In this document: one piece after another, positions 1-10,947 of the stretch
Layout of the letters: the number at the start of each line of letters is the position of its first letter
Numbering within the stretch: the stretch's first letter is position 1
Notes under the pieces: model-generated
What the model saw: only the letters and a program-made list of their open reading frames with translations
Told to the model about the DNA's origin: nothing
Database searches by the model: none
NCBI GenBank assembly: GCA_907163375.1
Contig: CAJQUW010008928.1
Location: 248,001 to 312,000, forward strand
Source: Prostheceraeus crozeri
Lineage: Eukaryota > Platyhelminthes > Polycladida > Euryleptidae
Reading direction: 5' to 3'
Length of the DNA stretch: 64,000 nt
Made by a program: the position numbers and the translations under genes

Positions 1-1
1 A

Positions 2-652
2 TATGAAAATGAAAAAGTTGATGATAAATTAAATTCCACTGTGATTTCTTTTATCCATACCTACAATCCCAATAATCCTTCCTTTTTCTGCAATGTAATA
101 AAACCTACCACTGGATGCCTCAGTGTGAGTAATGCTTTTAAAAACTGCACTTTTAGACAAACTTATAGGCAACCGAGATCCCTGTTATCTTTGCTCAATA
201 AGAACAACCGTATGAGCCTGAATGGGATTACGAAATGCAATGAGAAGTTATGTAAATGCTGTGATAACATCATTGATGGGATGTCAGTTGAGTTCATCGT
301 TGATAATGACAAGATTGAATTTGTTTTAAAACATAACTTCAATTGCATGTCTAAGAATGTGATCTATAAGTTGCAGTGTAAAGGTTGCAAGAACTACTAT
401 ATTGGCCAAACTGGCGATACTTTGCGCCATCGCATGACTGTCCATAGGCAACATATTAATAATCCTAATTACGCTATATTACCTGTGAGTAGGCATATTG
501 CTATGTGTGCCAGGGACCTTCCCATGAAATTTGTATTTGCGCCATTCTACAAGCTCCAACCCAATGTATCCAAGCTAGAGCGTGAACATAAAGAGTCTAT
601 GTTCATCGACAAGTTCAAGCCTGTATTGAATGGTTTAGGTTTAACATCATGA
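2..652 (+). pseudogene. Penelope-like retroelement, C-terminal GIY-YIG endonuclease part
   Basis: Open frame running in from the left edge of the window with no AUG at its start, so this is the 3' part of a longer ORF. The C-terminal third has the GIY-YIG pattern of Penelope-like elements: NVIYKLQC, a CxxC pair, YYIGQT, then an LRHRMTVHRQ helix with the catalytic arginine region. A Cys-rich linker (CNEKLCKCC) precedes it, as is usual between the reverse transcriptase and the nuclease in this group. The nuclease nicks target DNA during retrotransposition. The reverse transcriptase would lie off-window to the left. No frame break is seen in the visible part. A second, diverged copy of the same region follows at 1074. 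Confidence 0.82.
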
Positions 653-861
653 TGATGTTTTCGTTAAGGTGATATCTGATTATTTTGAATTGATTTGCTG
701 GTATGTATCCATTCATTTAATCGCATTGAGAAGCCAGCACAGCTGGTGAAACATGTTTGCGAATAAATTCATTTCTATTGAAGCCTCGACTTTCTCTTTT
801 ACTTTAAATGTGATACATTTGCTTTAGTTCTCTTATTTATCATTATATGTATATATATGGT

Positions 862-1060
862 TAATATAATATTTGGATTTTTTGGATTATTTGTCATGAC
901 AAAAGGAATGAGATATTGATTGTCATTGTTGGCTTTTAAATTTTGTTGCTCAGTTAAAAGTTGAGATCGATCAAATTGCAAGGCCTTATCAATTCCATTT
1001 AATATTAATTTTTTGGGATATTTTTGTTTAGTTAAAAAAGAGTTCAATTCATGAAGTCGT
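862..1060 (-). pseudogene. Inverted fragment of a Penelope-like element linker region
   Basis: The minus strand encodes a short open stretch containing NDNQYLIPFVMTNNPKNPNI, which is nearly identical to the start of the + strand Penelope-like fragment at 1074. The two copies face each other (about 873-933 and 1080-1141), so this is an inverted duplication. Upstream residues such as LTKQKYPKKLILNGIDKAL look like the region between the reverse transcriptase and the GIY-YIG linker. Head-to-head and tandem partial copies are common in Penelope-like elements. Not a separate gene. Confidence 0.6.
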
Positions 1061-1073
1061 TCATGTCTTACTT

Positions 1074-1688
1074 GTGGATGACAATGACAATCAATATCTC
1101 ATTCCTTTTGTCATGACAAATAATCCAAAAAATCCAAATATTTCCCCAACAATCCATTCTTTGAATTCAATGCTAAAAGAAGATGAACGAACTAAAGACA
1201 TATTCCAAAACTCAAAATTCATTATAAGTAAACGACAACCAAAAAGTCTCAAGAGAATTTTATGCAGTTCTAAACTAACAACAAACAAAATATTTTCTGT
1301 AAAGAAATGTGAAAATCCTAGATGTGGAACTTGTAGTTATTTGAGGGAAGGATCTATGTATAATTTCAATGGAAAGATTTTTACAATAAGACATGACATG
1401 TCATGCTCAACAAGAAATGTTATCTACCTAATTACATGCCACGGATGCAACCAATATTACATTGGCGAGACTAAAAATACAATAAGGTGCAGAACAAGAA
1501 TTCACAAACAACAGATTAACAACCCTAATTATAGACAGATAAGTTTAAGTGAACATTTAGATGTATGTGGACGAAAATCTTTTTCTATTTTCCCTTTTTA
1601 TAAGATGTTTTCTGATTGTGATGTAGAGAGAAAAAACAAAGAAAGATATTTCATAGAATCCTTTGATCCATCACTCAATTCGACCTAA
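1074..1688 (+). pseudogene. Penelope-like retroelement, second C-terminal GIY-YIG fragment
   Basis: About 204 codons ending in a stop. It has the CENPRCGTC zinc-like linker, NVIYLITCHGC, QYYIGET and the IRCRTRIHKQQ helix of a GIY-YIG nuclease, followed by a typical tail (SEHLDVCG, FPFYKM). It differs substantially from the fragment at 2-652, so it represents a different Penelope-like family or an old copy, not a recent tandem duplicate. There is no reverse transcriptase in frame upstream; instead the region is joined to an inverted partial copy. Expected to be inactive. Confidence 0.8.
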
Positions 1689-2306
1689 TTATCTTACCCT
1701 CAACAGAAATCTATGGTGTACATAATCCTATGACTTTGAAGATTGATATGTTCCAAATTTCCATGTTATTTCTAATGACTAACTTTATGATGTATATTTC
1801 AAATTTTGTAAATAGCATGTTATCTAAATCTCATTACTTATAAAGCATCTGAAGAAAAGAAAGCGCTTATGCTTATAAGTAAAAGTCGTGTTTTAAATTT
1901 TAATTTCATTATATTTTTCTCCGGTTGCTGAGTATTGTTATTAATATTTTTCTTGTTATATATATATATATATATATCTTTATATATCTTTCCATCAACA
2001 GGTGGATGATATTCGCTCAAGAATATAATGCATCCATTTCTAAATTCATGTTTTTCTTGAAAAGTGAACTACAATAAAATTGGAATTTCAAACTTATCTC
2101 AACTATTAATATATATAGTTATGTAGGAAAATAAGTACGTAAATGGAGACGTTCAGAAATGATAAGGCGATGAAACCAAAAACACGTCTTTGCGTAGCTC
2201 TGTGGTTTATTGATGGTTGCAACTTCATCAGACGCAAATGATTTTCATTTACTGTATTTATATAGTACATATAAATAAAAACAATTATGCAAAAATGGGA
2301 ATTAAA

Positions 2307-3147
2307 TATGCTTAATAAATTCACTTAGAAGTACAAAGGAAAAACACAAAATCAAGCGCAAACCGGTTTCACCTGTATCCCAGACTTCTCACGGGCGAAT
2401 GAAATATAGTTCAAGAAAATTCAGAAGCATTAGGTTGTAATGCAAGCTATAAAAGAAATAGATAAGCATAATACTTTGACTAACTGCTGTCATAGATCGA
2501 TAGGCATATGATGTAGACATAGCTAAATTTCAGAGCATAGACAGATATCAATTATACAATTGCTGGGAGTATACAAATTCTTTGTTTTTATTTATTATCC
2601 TAATTTAATCTTGGTTTCAGAATCTCAATACACATTATCTCTTTCCACTCCAGCATTATTTTGCTGCTTCCACTAGGTTTTTTCAGAATATGCATGATAT
2701 GAAATGGGGGATCATAATCTTTTGAACAAGAGGAAATGTGCTTACTTATATGCAACATTTGATATTTAGAATCTCTTATTTGTTGTCGATGGACTCTTAC
2801 ACGTGATCTAAAACTCTCTTGTTTGCCCTTCATTCAGTTCTTGACAGCCACGACATCTCATGACGTAAATTAGGTCTTTTGAGTAGCAGTTCATGTTTGC
2901 TTTTACCTGAAAATGTTTTATTTCGTCCCCAATTCTAAAAGAAAACACTGCACCTTCGATGATATAATGACAGCATTCACATCTACCATAGCCACATTTT
3001 GTAACTCTAACTTAAGTTTTTCTGTTATTTCTTCTCAATTGCCGAAGTAGTGAAGGGGGCTGACGGTATATGCGTCTTATTTTGTAGTCTTTGAAAGTCG
3101 GTTGCACTTTTTAACCTTTGTACTTCTAAGTGAATTTATTAAGCATA
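2307..3147 (-). mobile_element. Penelope-like element remnant bounded by short inverted repeats
   Basis: A 33-bp inverted repeat (2307-2339 and 3115-3147, core AATAAATTCACTTAGAAG on the left) encloses a minus-strand GIY-YIG remnant. In 2600-2833 the frame gives FRSRVRVHRQQIRDSKYQM and a typical tail. Upstream, at about 2834-2890, the same strand reads DLIYVMRCRGCQELNEG, in which the YIG of the active motif is lost. Inverted terminal repeats are known in Penelope-like elements. Decayed and probably 5'-truncated. Confidence 0.6.
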
Positions 3148-4397
3148 CAGTATATATATGTATATATATGCAGTATGCAGTATATATGCACGTACGTGTA
3201 TAAGGATGTAGTACTATGCAACAAAATTTCAAAAATGTATTGTTAGAAAGATCAAATGCATCAATCTGGGCTCAGAATTCTCCCATCATGTCATGATTTT
3301 TCGCTACAGATTGGTACTATCTTCGGGTCGAGGATTCCACAGTATTATGGAAGTGCGCGTGTGTAGTCATGTCATCACAGAAAAACATGAAATACAACCT
3401 TACATCTTATGAAATTACCATTATGAGTTTACCTAGAAAGGGATATTTCAATGGAGGTCTCTGAAAAACATGTGAAATAGATTTACGAAGAAGCGAAGAA
3501 CAGATGGAGTCACGACGGAGAAAGTAACAAGAATCGGCTGAAATTGCATGGGTATTTGTCATGAATACCGATGTTTTATTATCGAGAGATCCTTATAAAA
3601 TTAGTCACCGTGCTCATCACATCACTCATAAAACCGATAGGTAGTAGAAAATGATCAAGATGTGGATATAAATAGTAACGCTTCAGTGGCATTTTGTCTC
3701 TCATTTGTTGGTAATTGTGCAGCTATTCCTCCAATCGGCAGTCCAGAGATCTTTTATCACCTAGAAAACGGATTTAGCACATTTTCAAGGACTGCCAGAC
3801 TATTAAACAATAGGAAATTTGTAAACCAAAGTAGCGTTTTCTAGTAGGTCCTTTTTCAGCATTTCTAAACGTCTCATGAAGTAGCCTGTCAAAATTCACT
3901 CATTGATTTTTGCAGGTGTTTGATGGAATATCGATTGCATAATGCTTTATTGCCTCTTTATTCAATCTTCTAAATGAAATATCTCAATTTCAATTTAGTT
4001 TGTATTGATATGAGCAAATTGCGACAGTTCGTGGATTGCATGCATCTTTCACATTATTCTCATATGGTGTAAGAGAATTTCCTATAGGTTGCTAAGAATT
4101 TCGAATATGATGCTCAACTTTGATTGAACTTTGATCTTATTCTCAAAATTGCGATCGTGCATTTTTTACATAGCCGGGTTACAAACCCATGACGAGGTCA
4201 ATAACCTTCAGATCTGCGCATGGCTTCTGTCTGTCATCATCATTGAGGGATAAATCCATGATGATCGAAATTTTATCGTATTTTTCTCACAAACGAAGTG
4301 AAAAGTGAAATGTTGAGAAATACTGTTGTGCAAAGTAAATTTAGTCAAACTACATTTCATGGAAACTACATCGTAGAAATATAGCTTCATAGCACAA

Positions 4398-4581
4398 TTC
4401 ATAAGTCATAATTTTGAGTCACTGTCGATACTGTGTCTTCCTCATAGATACAGTGAATGAACATTCTTTTGAATCTTAATTCAAAAGTCATAAGTCTTAA
4501 TTTCATAAGTCATAATTTTGAGTCACTGTCGATACTGTGTCTTCCTCATAGATACAATGAATGAACATTCTTTTGAATCTT
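4398..4581. repeat. Imperfect tandem duplication, 104-bp period
   Basis: Two nearly identical copies of an 80-bp segment, 4398-4477 and 4502-4581, both running from TTCATAAGTCATAATTTTG to CATTCTTTTGAATCTT and differing by one base in the middle. The 24-bp spacer itself contains partial copies of the ends. It looks like a local slippage or unequal-exchange duplication; no coding content. Confidence 0.85.
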
Positions 4582-5333
4582 GCAACGAATTCTTGGAAAT
4601 GAAGATGCATTATGATACGAATGTTTAGCCAGTAAATGATTCCTTGATTCATTTGAATACATTAAAAAAAGGTATGGCCAAAAGTGATTTCTATATTTAG
4701 TGAAATCTACGAGTATTTTTCAATGCAGCAGTCTTTATTAGGGTTATCACCATATTAAATGTATCACTAAGAGACATATTCTGAGGTAATTTTATGCCGA
4801 ATTCGTGATAACTTTCAATGCAAAAATCGATTAGATTGGTACGGGTTTAGAGTAAGATCTGAATTTCGGTGCCTCGAAAAGGTCTTCCTATCTACTATAA
4901 TCTTCCTAGTATTTATCAAGCTTTGAGAGTTGTAAATTTTCAAAAAATCAAATTGCAAAAACTAGACTTGCAGCATTAAATTGAGCATCAGATTCATGAT
5001 TAGAGCACATCAATGATACCATTTCCCATAGTGGCATCTCTGCAACAAAATCCTTGTTGCATAGTGGCAGCATTTTTAATGCTTGCTTTTCTATCAGCAA
5101 ATGTTAGTTTTGCTGTTTGTTTTTCTATCAATAAACATCATAGGCTTCAATATGTTTCGAATATATAAAGGCACGCGTGCACATGTGATTTTTTACTTCA
5201 ATAGTTTTCTCATGATGCGCCAATGTATGAAATAAACCGAGTTGCAATCAGTGGAATGGTGGCATAAATTCAAATAATAATTCGGAAAATGTGTTTCGTT
5301 GCTGAATTGTCGGGGTCTTATCATGCCGAAACA

Positions 5334-6741
5334 CAGGGTGTTCATAAAGATACCGGACGATTTCATTTTGTTTTCACTATTCACAGTTTGAATAGATATC
5401 GTGTTAGTATGACTTTTTAGATACTTTGGAATGTGTGATTCTGTTTTCAAGCAAAGAATTTCTTCATGCAATAATCATCTGTTTCAAACAATGAACTTTG
5501 TTAGCAAGTCAAAATAACTTATTTGACTCATTAATTGATGTTAAACATGAACTTTCTAGGGCGCACACACACGTCACTTATTGTATGATTCACCGTCCTA
5601 TTCTTTGACTTTTTGCTCTTCAATTAATTTTGTGAGTTATCCTCTTTACTTCGAACGAAAGCGGTTGTGTGACTGCTAAATTAGCCTCGGTATTGTCACT
5701 TGCAAAAGTTATCAAACATGAGCAGATTTAGTGTATCGGAAAGAGCAGAAATTGTGGAATTTAATTTTAAAACGGACGTTCTGCGACGGAGGTACAGAGG
5801 TATACAAGGATCTACAAGTGGTCTTCAAAGCATATGGTCGTCATAGTCGAATACCACGCAGAGAAGCGATTAAAGAAATTATCAATTGATTCCGTGAAAC
5901 TGGCAGCATCAATGATTGGGAACTGGTAGACCGTCAAATGAAGAGGCTGTACAAGATGTTGGAGACTGGTACACGAAAATCCATCGTCATCTATGCATCA
6001 GATCTCCAAGCAAGTTGGTCACTCAAGGTCATTTGTGCACAATGTCTGTGCCGAGTGCTGAACTCTATCCCTACCGCGTTCAACTTTATCAAGCGCTTCA
6101 GCCCAACAACCACGCTCTATGTGTCTCGTTCTTTGAGTGGATTCGCGATAAAGTATTGACTGACGGGGACTTTTTTCAAAAGTGCATTTTAGTGACGAAG
6201 TACATTTCTGATTAAACGGATACGCTAATAGTCAAAGCTATCGCATTTGGGGCACATAAAATCCTAATGAATCGGTGTCCAAATACTTACATTTGGAACG
6301 GTCGACAGTATGGGTGGCTGTTTCAGAGAGACGACTAATTGGACCCTTCCACCGCACGCAAGACATAGATCAAGTTGTCTATAGGAGAATTTTTCGAGAC
6401 ATTTTCTCCCCATTTTGAAAGCAGCCAATGTCGACTTATCATCGGTCTGGTAAAAAATAGTAAAATGAAAATAATAATTTAAATTTATGAAAATAAAAAA
6501 AATACATGGAACAAAGTTAGCTTTTTCGTTAAAGATTTTTGAACCGAAGTTCATTTGACTTCAATGTTTAAAGCATGATTGCTTGAAACAAATGATTATT
6601 GCATAAAGAAATTCTTTACTTGAAAACAGAATTGCACATTCCAAAGTATATAAAAAGTCATACTATCACGATATCTATTCAAACTGTGAATAGAGAACTG
6701 TGAACAAAATGAAATCGTCCGGTATCTTCATGGACTATCCC
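5334..6741 (+). mobile_element. IS630/mariner-like DNA transposon with long inverted repeats
   Basis: About 165-bp inverted repeats lie at roughly 5334-5500 and 6575-6741. Both contain GATACCGGACGATTTCATTT near the outer edge and GCAATAATCATCTGTTTCAA or a close variant at the inner edge. The left end begins CAGGGTGTTC; the matching right end has mutated to TATCCC. Between them is a broken transposase on the + strand. Total length is about 1.4 kb, normal for this group. Probably dead because the transposase frame is interrupted. Confidence 0.75.
5719..6560 (+). pseudogene. Broken transposase of the IS630/mariner-like element
   Basis: Several frames together show a DDE transposase. The first has an N-terminal helix-turn-helix start (FSVSERAEIVEFNF), then a segment near 5850 reading SRIPRREAIKEII, then SINDWELVDRPS. 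Open pieces follow at 5916-6215, with YRVQLYQALQPNNHALCVSF and FFEWIRDKVLTDGDFFQKCI. Near 6210-6300 the 'LNGY..' and 'YRIWGT.NPN' signatures of this family are readable. The expected third acidic region is not clear. Several frameshifts make this a pseudogene. It lies between the element's inverted repeats. Confidence 0.7.
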
Positions 6742-6849
6742 ATTATATTTTCGAATAAAAGGTTGAGAAAGTTTGTGACTTTTGCCTCCAAGAAACTGTA
6801 CGAGCCCTGTTTGTGCCTTCAAAATAATAATAGCAAAAATTTTCAAACT

Positions 6850-7006
6850 GTACAGTCCGTCATCAGGTAAAATGATAATGCAAATGGAATTAAAATGAGA
6901 GGAATGATGGAAGTTAAAAATCAAGATATCTGCTGTTTGAACTTCCATTATTTCTCTCATTTTAATTCCTTTTGCATTATCCTTTTAACTGATGACGGAC
7001 TGTAGT
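6850..7006. repeat. Large fold-back (inverted repeat, arms about 66 bp)
   Basis: The segment starting ACAGTCCGTCATCAGG at 6850 is mirrored by CTGATGACGGACTGTA ending at about 7006. The inner arms share ATAATGCAAATGGAATT-like sequence and GAAGTT/AACTTC at the loop edges, leaving a spacer of about 22 bp. It may be a fold-back MITE or the fused ends of a retroelement. No coding content. Confidence 0.75.
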
Positions 7007-7189
7007 TACCGATTGAAAATTTGTACTATTATTTTAACTTGTTTTGGTTAATAATCATACTAAAATTATCCTGAAGCACTTTTATTTCTTAAACTATTTT
7101 ACTCAGGATGCCTATCTTTACATATACTCGTATATGCGTGATGTATATATGGTACCCATATATATGTGAGTGTTATTTTTGTCGTCTGC

Positions 7190-8220
7190 TGATGGTTGGA
7201 CTCCACTCTTCCTATCTTTGCGTCTTTCTATTCCTCTTGTAGGTTCAAAGCTTTGATTTCTGCCACTACAGCTTCATTCCAGGTCTTCATAGGGGGCGGC
7301 CTTAGCAGCGTTTGTCTTCAAATTCTAAATTCATGATGCGTCGTAACCAATCTTGGTATTCTCTTCTGATAATATATCCAAACCAACGCAGCCTGCCCAA
7401 TGCTTCTCTCAGCTCGCCGATACTCTTTTTTGTCTCTGAACGATTTTCCGTGTATCCACCTCATCTTCTCATCTCTATTGCTCTAGTACGCTCTTCATGT
7501 TCAGCACGGAGGGCTGACTTCTTACACCCGTATGTCATACGTTGCCTGACACATTCTGTTAGCACTCTCCATTTTGGTTTCACTGACAGAGTTCTTCATG
7601 TAAAGAAAGCTGAAAGTTCTTTATGGCATCCGCTTCAAATTATGGCAGTACTGCTGACTTGACTACACCATTTTGTCTCGTACAAACCAATGTAAGAAAA
7701 GAGGCTTATGCGCAAGCGATCTCGTGGTCATTCAACTTTTTGTGACACTTGGGATCGGCAAACAGCTGAGAACATCATCATCGGAATCTTTGACTCCACT
7801 CAGCATTGTCCTTGTCTTCGAGACCTTGATTTTATGCCCTTTTGACGCCATATATTCTCTCCATTGATTCAACTTATCTTGTAACTCAAAAGCAGAAGAC
7901 GCCATCAATGCCAAGTCGTCAACGTAGAGAACCTCAAATGTTAAGCCGTTGATAGTCTCCTTTACAACTGCATCTATTGCAATTGCGAAGAGCAAGTGAA
8001 TTACTCGTAGTACGGAACCCTGGAGGACACTCAAAGCACACAAAAAATGTGGTGGACACATCAAAACTCTCAGTATCGTCGACGTATGTACGAACAAATG
8101 TCCTCACATTCTGATACACACACTTATTAAGTAGAGCCATTCGCTCTTCTTTAGCAGATTATCTGAGTGACGACCACATCACGCCCCTCGGTTGAACGCC
8201 GTCTCTAGGTCTACGAAGGC
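7190..8220 (-). pseudogene. RTE-like LINE reverse transcriptase remnant
   Basis: On the minus strand 7732-8097 reads VLYVDDLALMASS, the YxDD catalytic box of a LINE reverse transcriptase, followed by LQDKLNQWREYMASKGHKIKVSKTRTM. Just upstream, at 8179-8220, LSAFVDLETAFNRGA is the palm motif before it. Downstream to about 7190 other frames match the C-terminal part of this LINE type (a GRP/W/DR pattern). Stops and frame changes are frequent, so it is decayed. It adjoins but is distinct from the CR1-like copy at 8231-9932. Confidence 0.7.
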
Positions 8221-8230
8221 AGAAAGCAAC

Positions 8231-9932
8231 TGACAAGACAAGACAAGACAAGACAATTCTTTATTGAGGTTCACATTGTGAGGTGAACGCCTGACATGCA
8301 TGTGGTTGGATAAATAATAAAAGAGTACGTATAAAGGTTGGTGCAATAAAACAGAGATGTACATGCAAGTGCATCATCTTCCAAAACGAATAAAAGAATT
8401 GCTAAAACGTACAGTTTTGGCTCGAGGCGCTCTTATACATAGTGGATTTCGCAAGGTAGGTGCTCTATTCACAAACATTTCATGCAAAGTATGATTGTTA
8501 TCCCTAGCTATCGCTAGAAACAGTCGCTTGCACAACATTTCTGTCGACACATGCAGATCTACGTATTCATAGTTGCGGAAGAATCTTGTCGTCAGCTTCT
8601 CAACACGAACAAGTTTTTTAAACAGATAACTAGGGATATTGCAAAATGTGGGGAATTCATAAGTAAGAGCAGATCTAATGAAAGAAACGTAGCATTCAAA
8701 AATGATCTTCTTGGGGCAATCACATCGCTTTAAGTTACGAAGTATGTACGAAGTATGTCATTCGTCCATAACACTTCTTCAGCAAAAGGGAAATATGTTC
8801 CTTCCATGACAAATCATTAGAAAACGTAATTCCCAATAACTTCATAGACGCTACAGTAGAAGCATTATCATGGGAAAATTGGATGAAACAGAAATAGACT
8901 TTTTTGTGATACAATTCATTACAGCGCATTTATCATAATTAATAGACAAACCTATGGCATTTGACCAACCTTCCACATGCTGAAACTCACACTGCAAGCT
9001 ATCATCGCTGTTTTGACGCAAAAAATGTAAGATGGTAATATCATCAGCAAATTTGATATATTTACAATTATCACAACTGGGATTTAAAGAGTCGATTACG
9101 GCTGCAAACAGAATAGGAGCGATCACACTGCCTTGCGGCACACCACTTGATACATTGCTCCATTTAGAGACAGTCGTGTTGTGAACTTTCACACGTTGTT
9201 GACGACCACTGAGAAAATTTTGAATGATGGAAATTCCTTGTTTAGGTACACGAAGTCTCGCCAAGGACGAAATGATTGAATCGTGAGGCAGCCGGTCGAA
9301 CGCCTTTGAGTAGTCAATGGCCAAGACACGTACAGCACCAGGTTTATCGTCCAAAAATTTGAGGATGTTGTGATAGATTAAGGTAGTGGCTGCAACGGTC
9401 CCTTTTCCATATCCAGGTACATATGCAAACTGGTTGCGATTCAACTTAGAGATGATGTAGGGAAGAATCCATTCATTAGATATAATTCTCTCCAGAACTT
9501 TAGATAAGACCGGTAACATAGAAATTGGGCGATAATCGGATGGGACTGAATGTTTGGAGCATTTAGGAATAGGAATCACTTCAGCAGAGATGGAAAAACA
9601 CCAGTCCGGAAAGCCTCATTGAATAGATCTGCTATGATTCCCGAAAGTATAACAGAATTATCCTTGAAGATCCAATATGGTAATTCTCCAGCTCCACCAT
9701 TACCTTTTTTCAAGCGAGAAAGATGAGTATCAATTTGGAAATCAGCAACAGACAGCGGATGATCAAGCAATAAATGATCCTCAACATTCCACACATTTGA
9801 AGTAGAATTATTTTCAACAAAAGAGGAAGAAAAAAAATGAATTTTAAATTTTAATTTAAATGATAAGCATTTTTGATAATATAGTGTATCACAGCACTCT
9901 TTCAATTGACTTATGTCAAAATCTCTTGTCAA
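8231..9932 (-). mobile_element. CR1-like LINE, 5'-truncated, with 3' pentanucleotide tail
   Basis: Minus-strand frames at 9932-9576 and 9579-8851 carry a reverse transcriptase: DYRPISMLPVLSKVLERII, LAIDYSKAFDRLPHDSI, SSGVPQGSVIAPILF and the catalytic YIKFADDITIL. The C-terminal part continues in a third frame at 8929-8735 (LLGITFSNDLSWKEHI). The left end at 8232-8255 is a run of GACAA units, i.e. (TTGTC)n on the coding strand after an AATAAA-like AATAAAG. Such short tandem tails are typical of CR1-group LINEs. No endonuclease domain is present, so the copy is 5'-truncated, and it is frameshifted at least twice. Confidence 0.8.
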
Positions 9933-10058
9933 TTCTCTCTAAATTTTCTTTCCATCAAACTAGCAAAATAGAACCTCAATGCATGAATCATCACATGTAG
10001 CATAGCTTCCACATGAAATCTGTCTTAATGTTTCCTTTTCATTTTTCAGGCAAATACA

Positions 10059-10111
10059 ATGACCTCTCGCAAAAAGGTTCTTCTGAAAGTGATAATTCTT
10101 GGAGACAGTGG
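10059..10111 (+). CDS. Rab7: Rab7 GTPase, coding exon 1
   Basis: Encodes MTSRKKVLLKVIILGDSG, the invariant Rab7 N-terminus including the start of the P-loop. The acceptor TTTTTCAG at 10042-10049 lies just before the ATG, so there is at least one upstream 5' UTR exon not identified here. The donor is G|GTAAGC with phase 2; the split glycine codon is completed in exon 2. Rab7 is a small GTPase on late endosomes and lysosomes that recruits effectors for endosome maturation and lysosomal fusion. The spliced product of the five exons is 205 residues (human Rab7a has 207) with no internal stop. The start is certain because it matches the family exactly. Confidence 0.95.
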
Positions 10112-10539
10112 GTAAGCGTGCATGCTAGTGACTATATTTTCCATTTTTACAAGGAAGTGTGATTTGCTGAATAGCTGAATAGGGATAGTTTGTCAAAATC
10201 CAACTATACTTGTTGACTGGAGCTTAGTATAGAAAGCGTAGATAAACGAATAAATGCCGGAAATTTTCGAATTATTTTGATTTTGAACATTGGTATCTGA
10301 AATTATCATGGTTAGATGATCTGTTAACATGTTAAAACGACATCCTTCATTATTTTGTGATTAAGTAGTGTAAAGCGGTTGACTCGTTTAACACACGTTT
10401 AACATAGATTTATTCGCTACATCGTGTTCGGATAATAAGCAATTCGTCGTCTACAGTTATCCACTCAAATGAGAAAAAAGTTTTGCTTTTAGAATCTCTC
10501 AAACTCCTTTATCTGCCATCTTACTAAATACACTTTGTT

Positions 10540-10939
10540 TTATGGGTGTACCGATTAATCGGCCGATTATTGACACGTTAGAGCAATAATCGGTAATCGA
10601 CTGATTATTTGCCGATTCGTAGACTTTAAGAGATTTTTGCTGAGTTTCAATAAAAAGTGACAGATAAGCAGATAAGATTTCAATTTTTAGATGAACATTT
10701 TCCGATTATTCAGATTATACTATACACTTGACTACTAATCTAAATTTGAGCGACTTATTTTTATCATTGCGATAACAAGTGAAAACAATTGAATTCATCC
10801 AAAGACTCAATTTGGTGTACGTACTTTATCATCACTTTTAACTAGATTGGTTCTTTCGGTATATCAAAAACGTCGATTTCAGATAAATTTAGATAAAATG
10901 ATCGCCCGATTATCAAAATCACAAATCGGTACACCCCTA
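10540..10939. mobile_element. hAT-like non-autonomous element (MITE), 400 bp
   Basis: The ends are inverted: GGGTGTACCGATTAATCGG on the left and AAATCGGTACACCCCT on the right. The flanks carry an 8-bp near-duplication (CTTTGTTT at 10532-10539, CTTTGTCT at 10940-10947). Ends of the form (C)AGGGGTGTACC with 8-bp target duplications fit hAT elements. No transposase inside. It lies in the first coding intron of Rab7. Confidence 0.75.
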
Positions 10940-10947
10940 CTTTGTCT

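Noticed and set aside
10059..10111. Rab7 exon 1 as part of a processed pseudogene
   Set aside because: Consensus splice sites, correct phases and intact coding sequence over five exons show a real intron-bearing gene.
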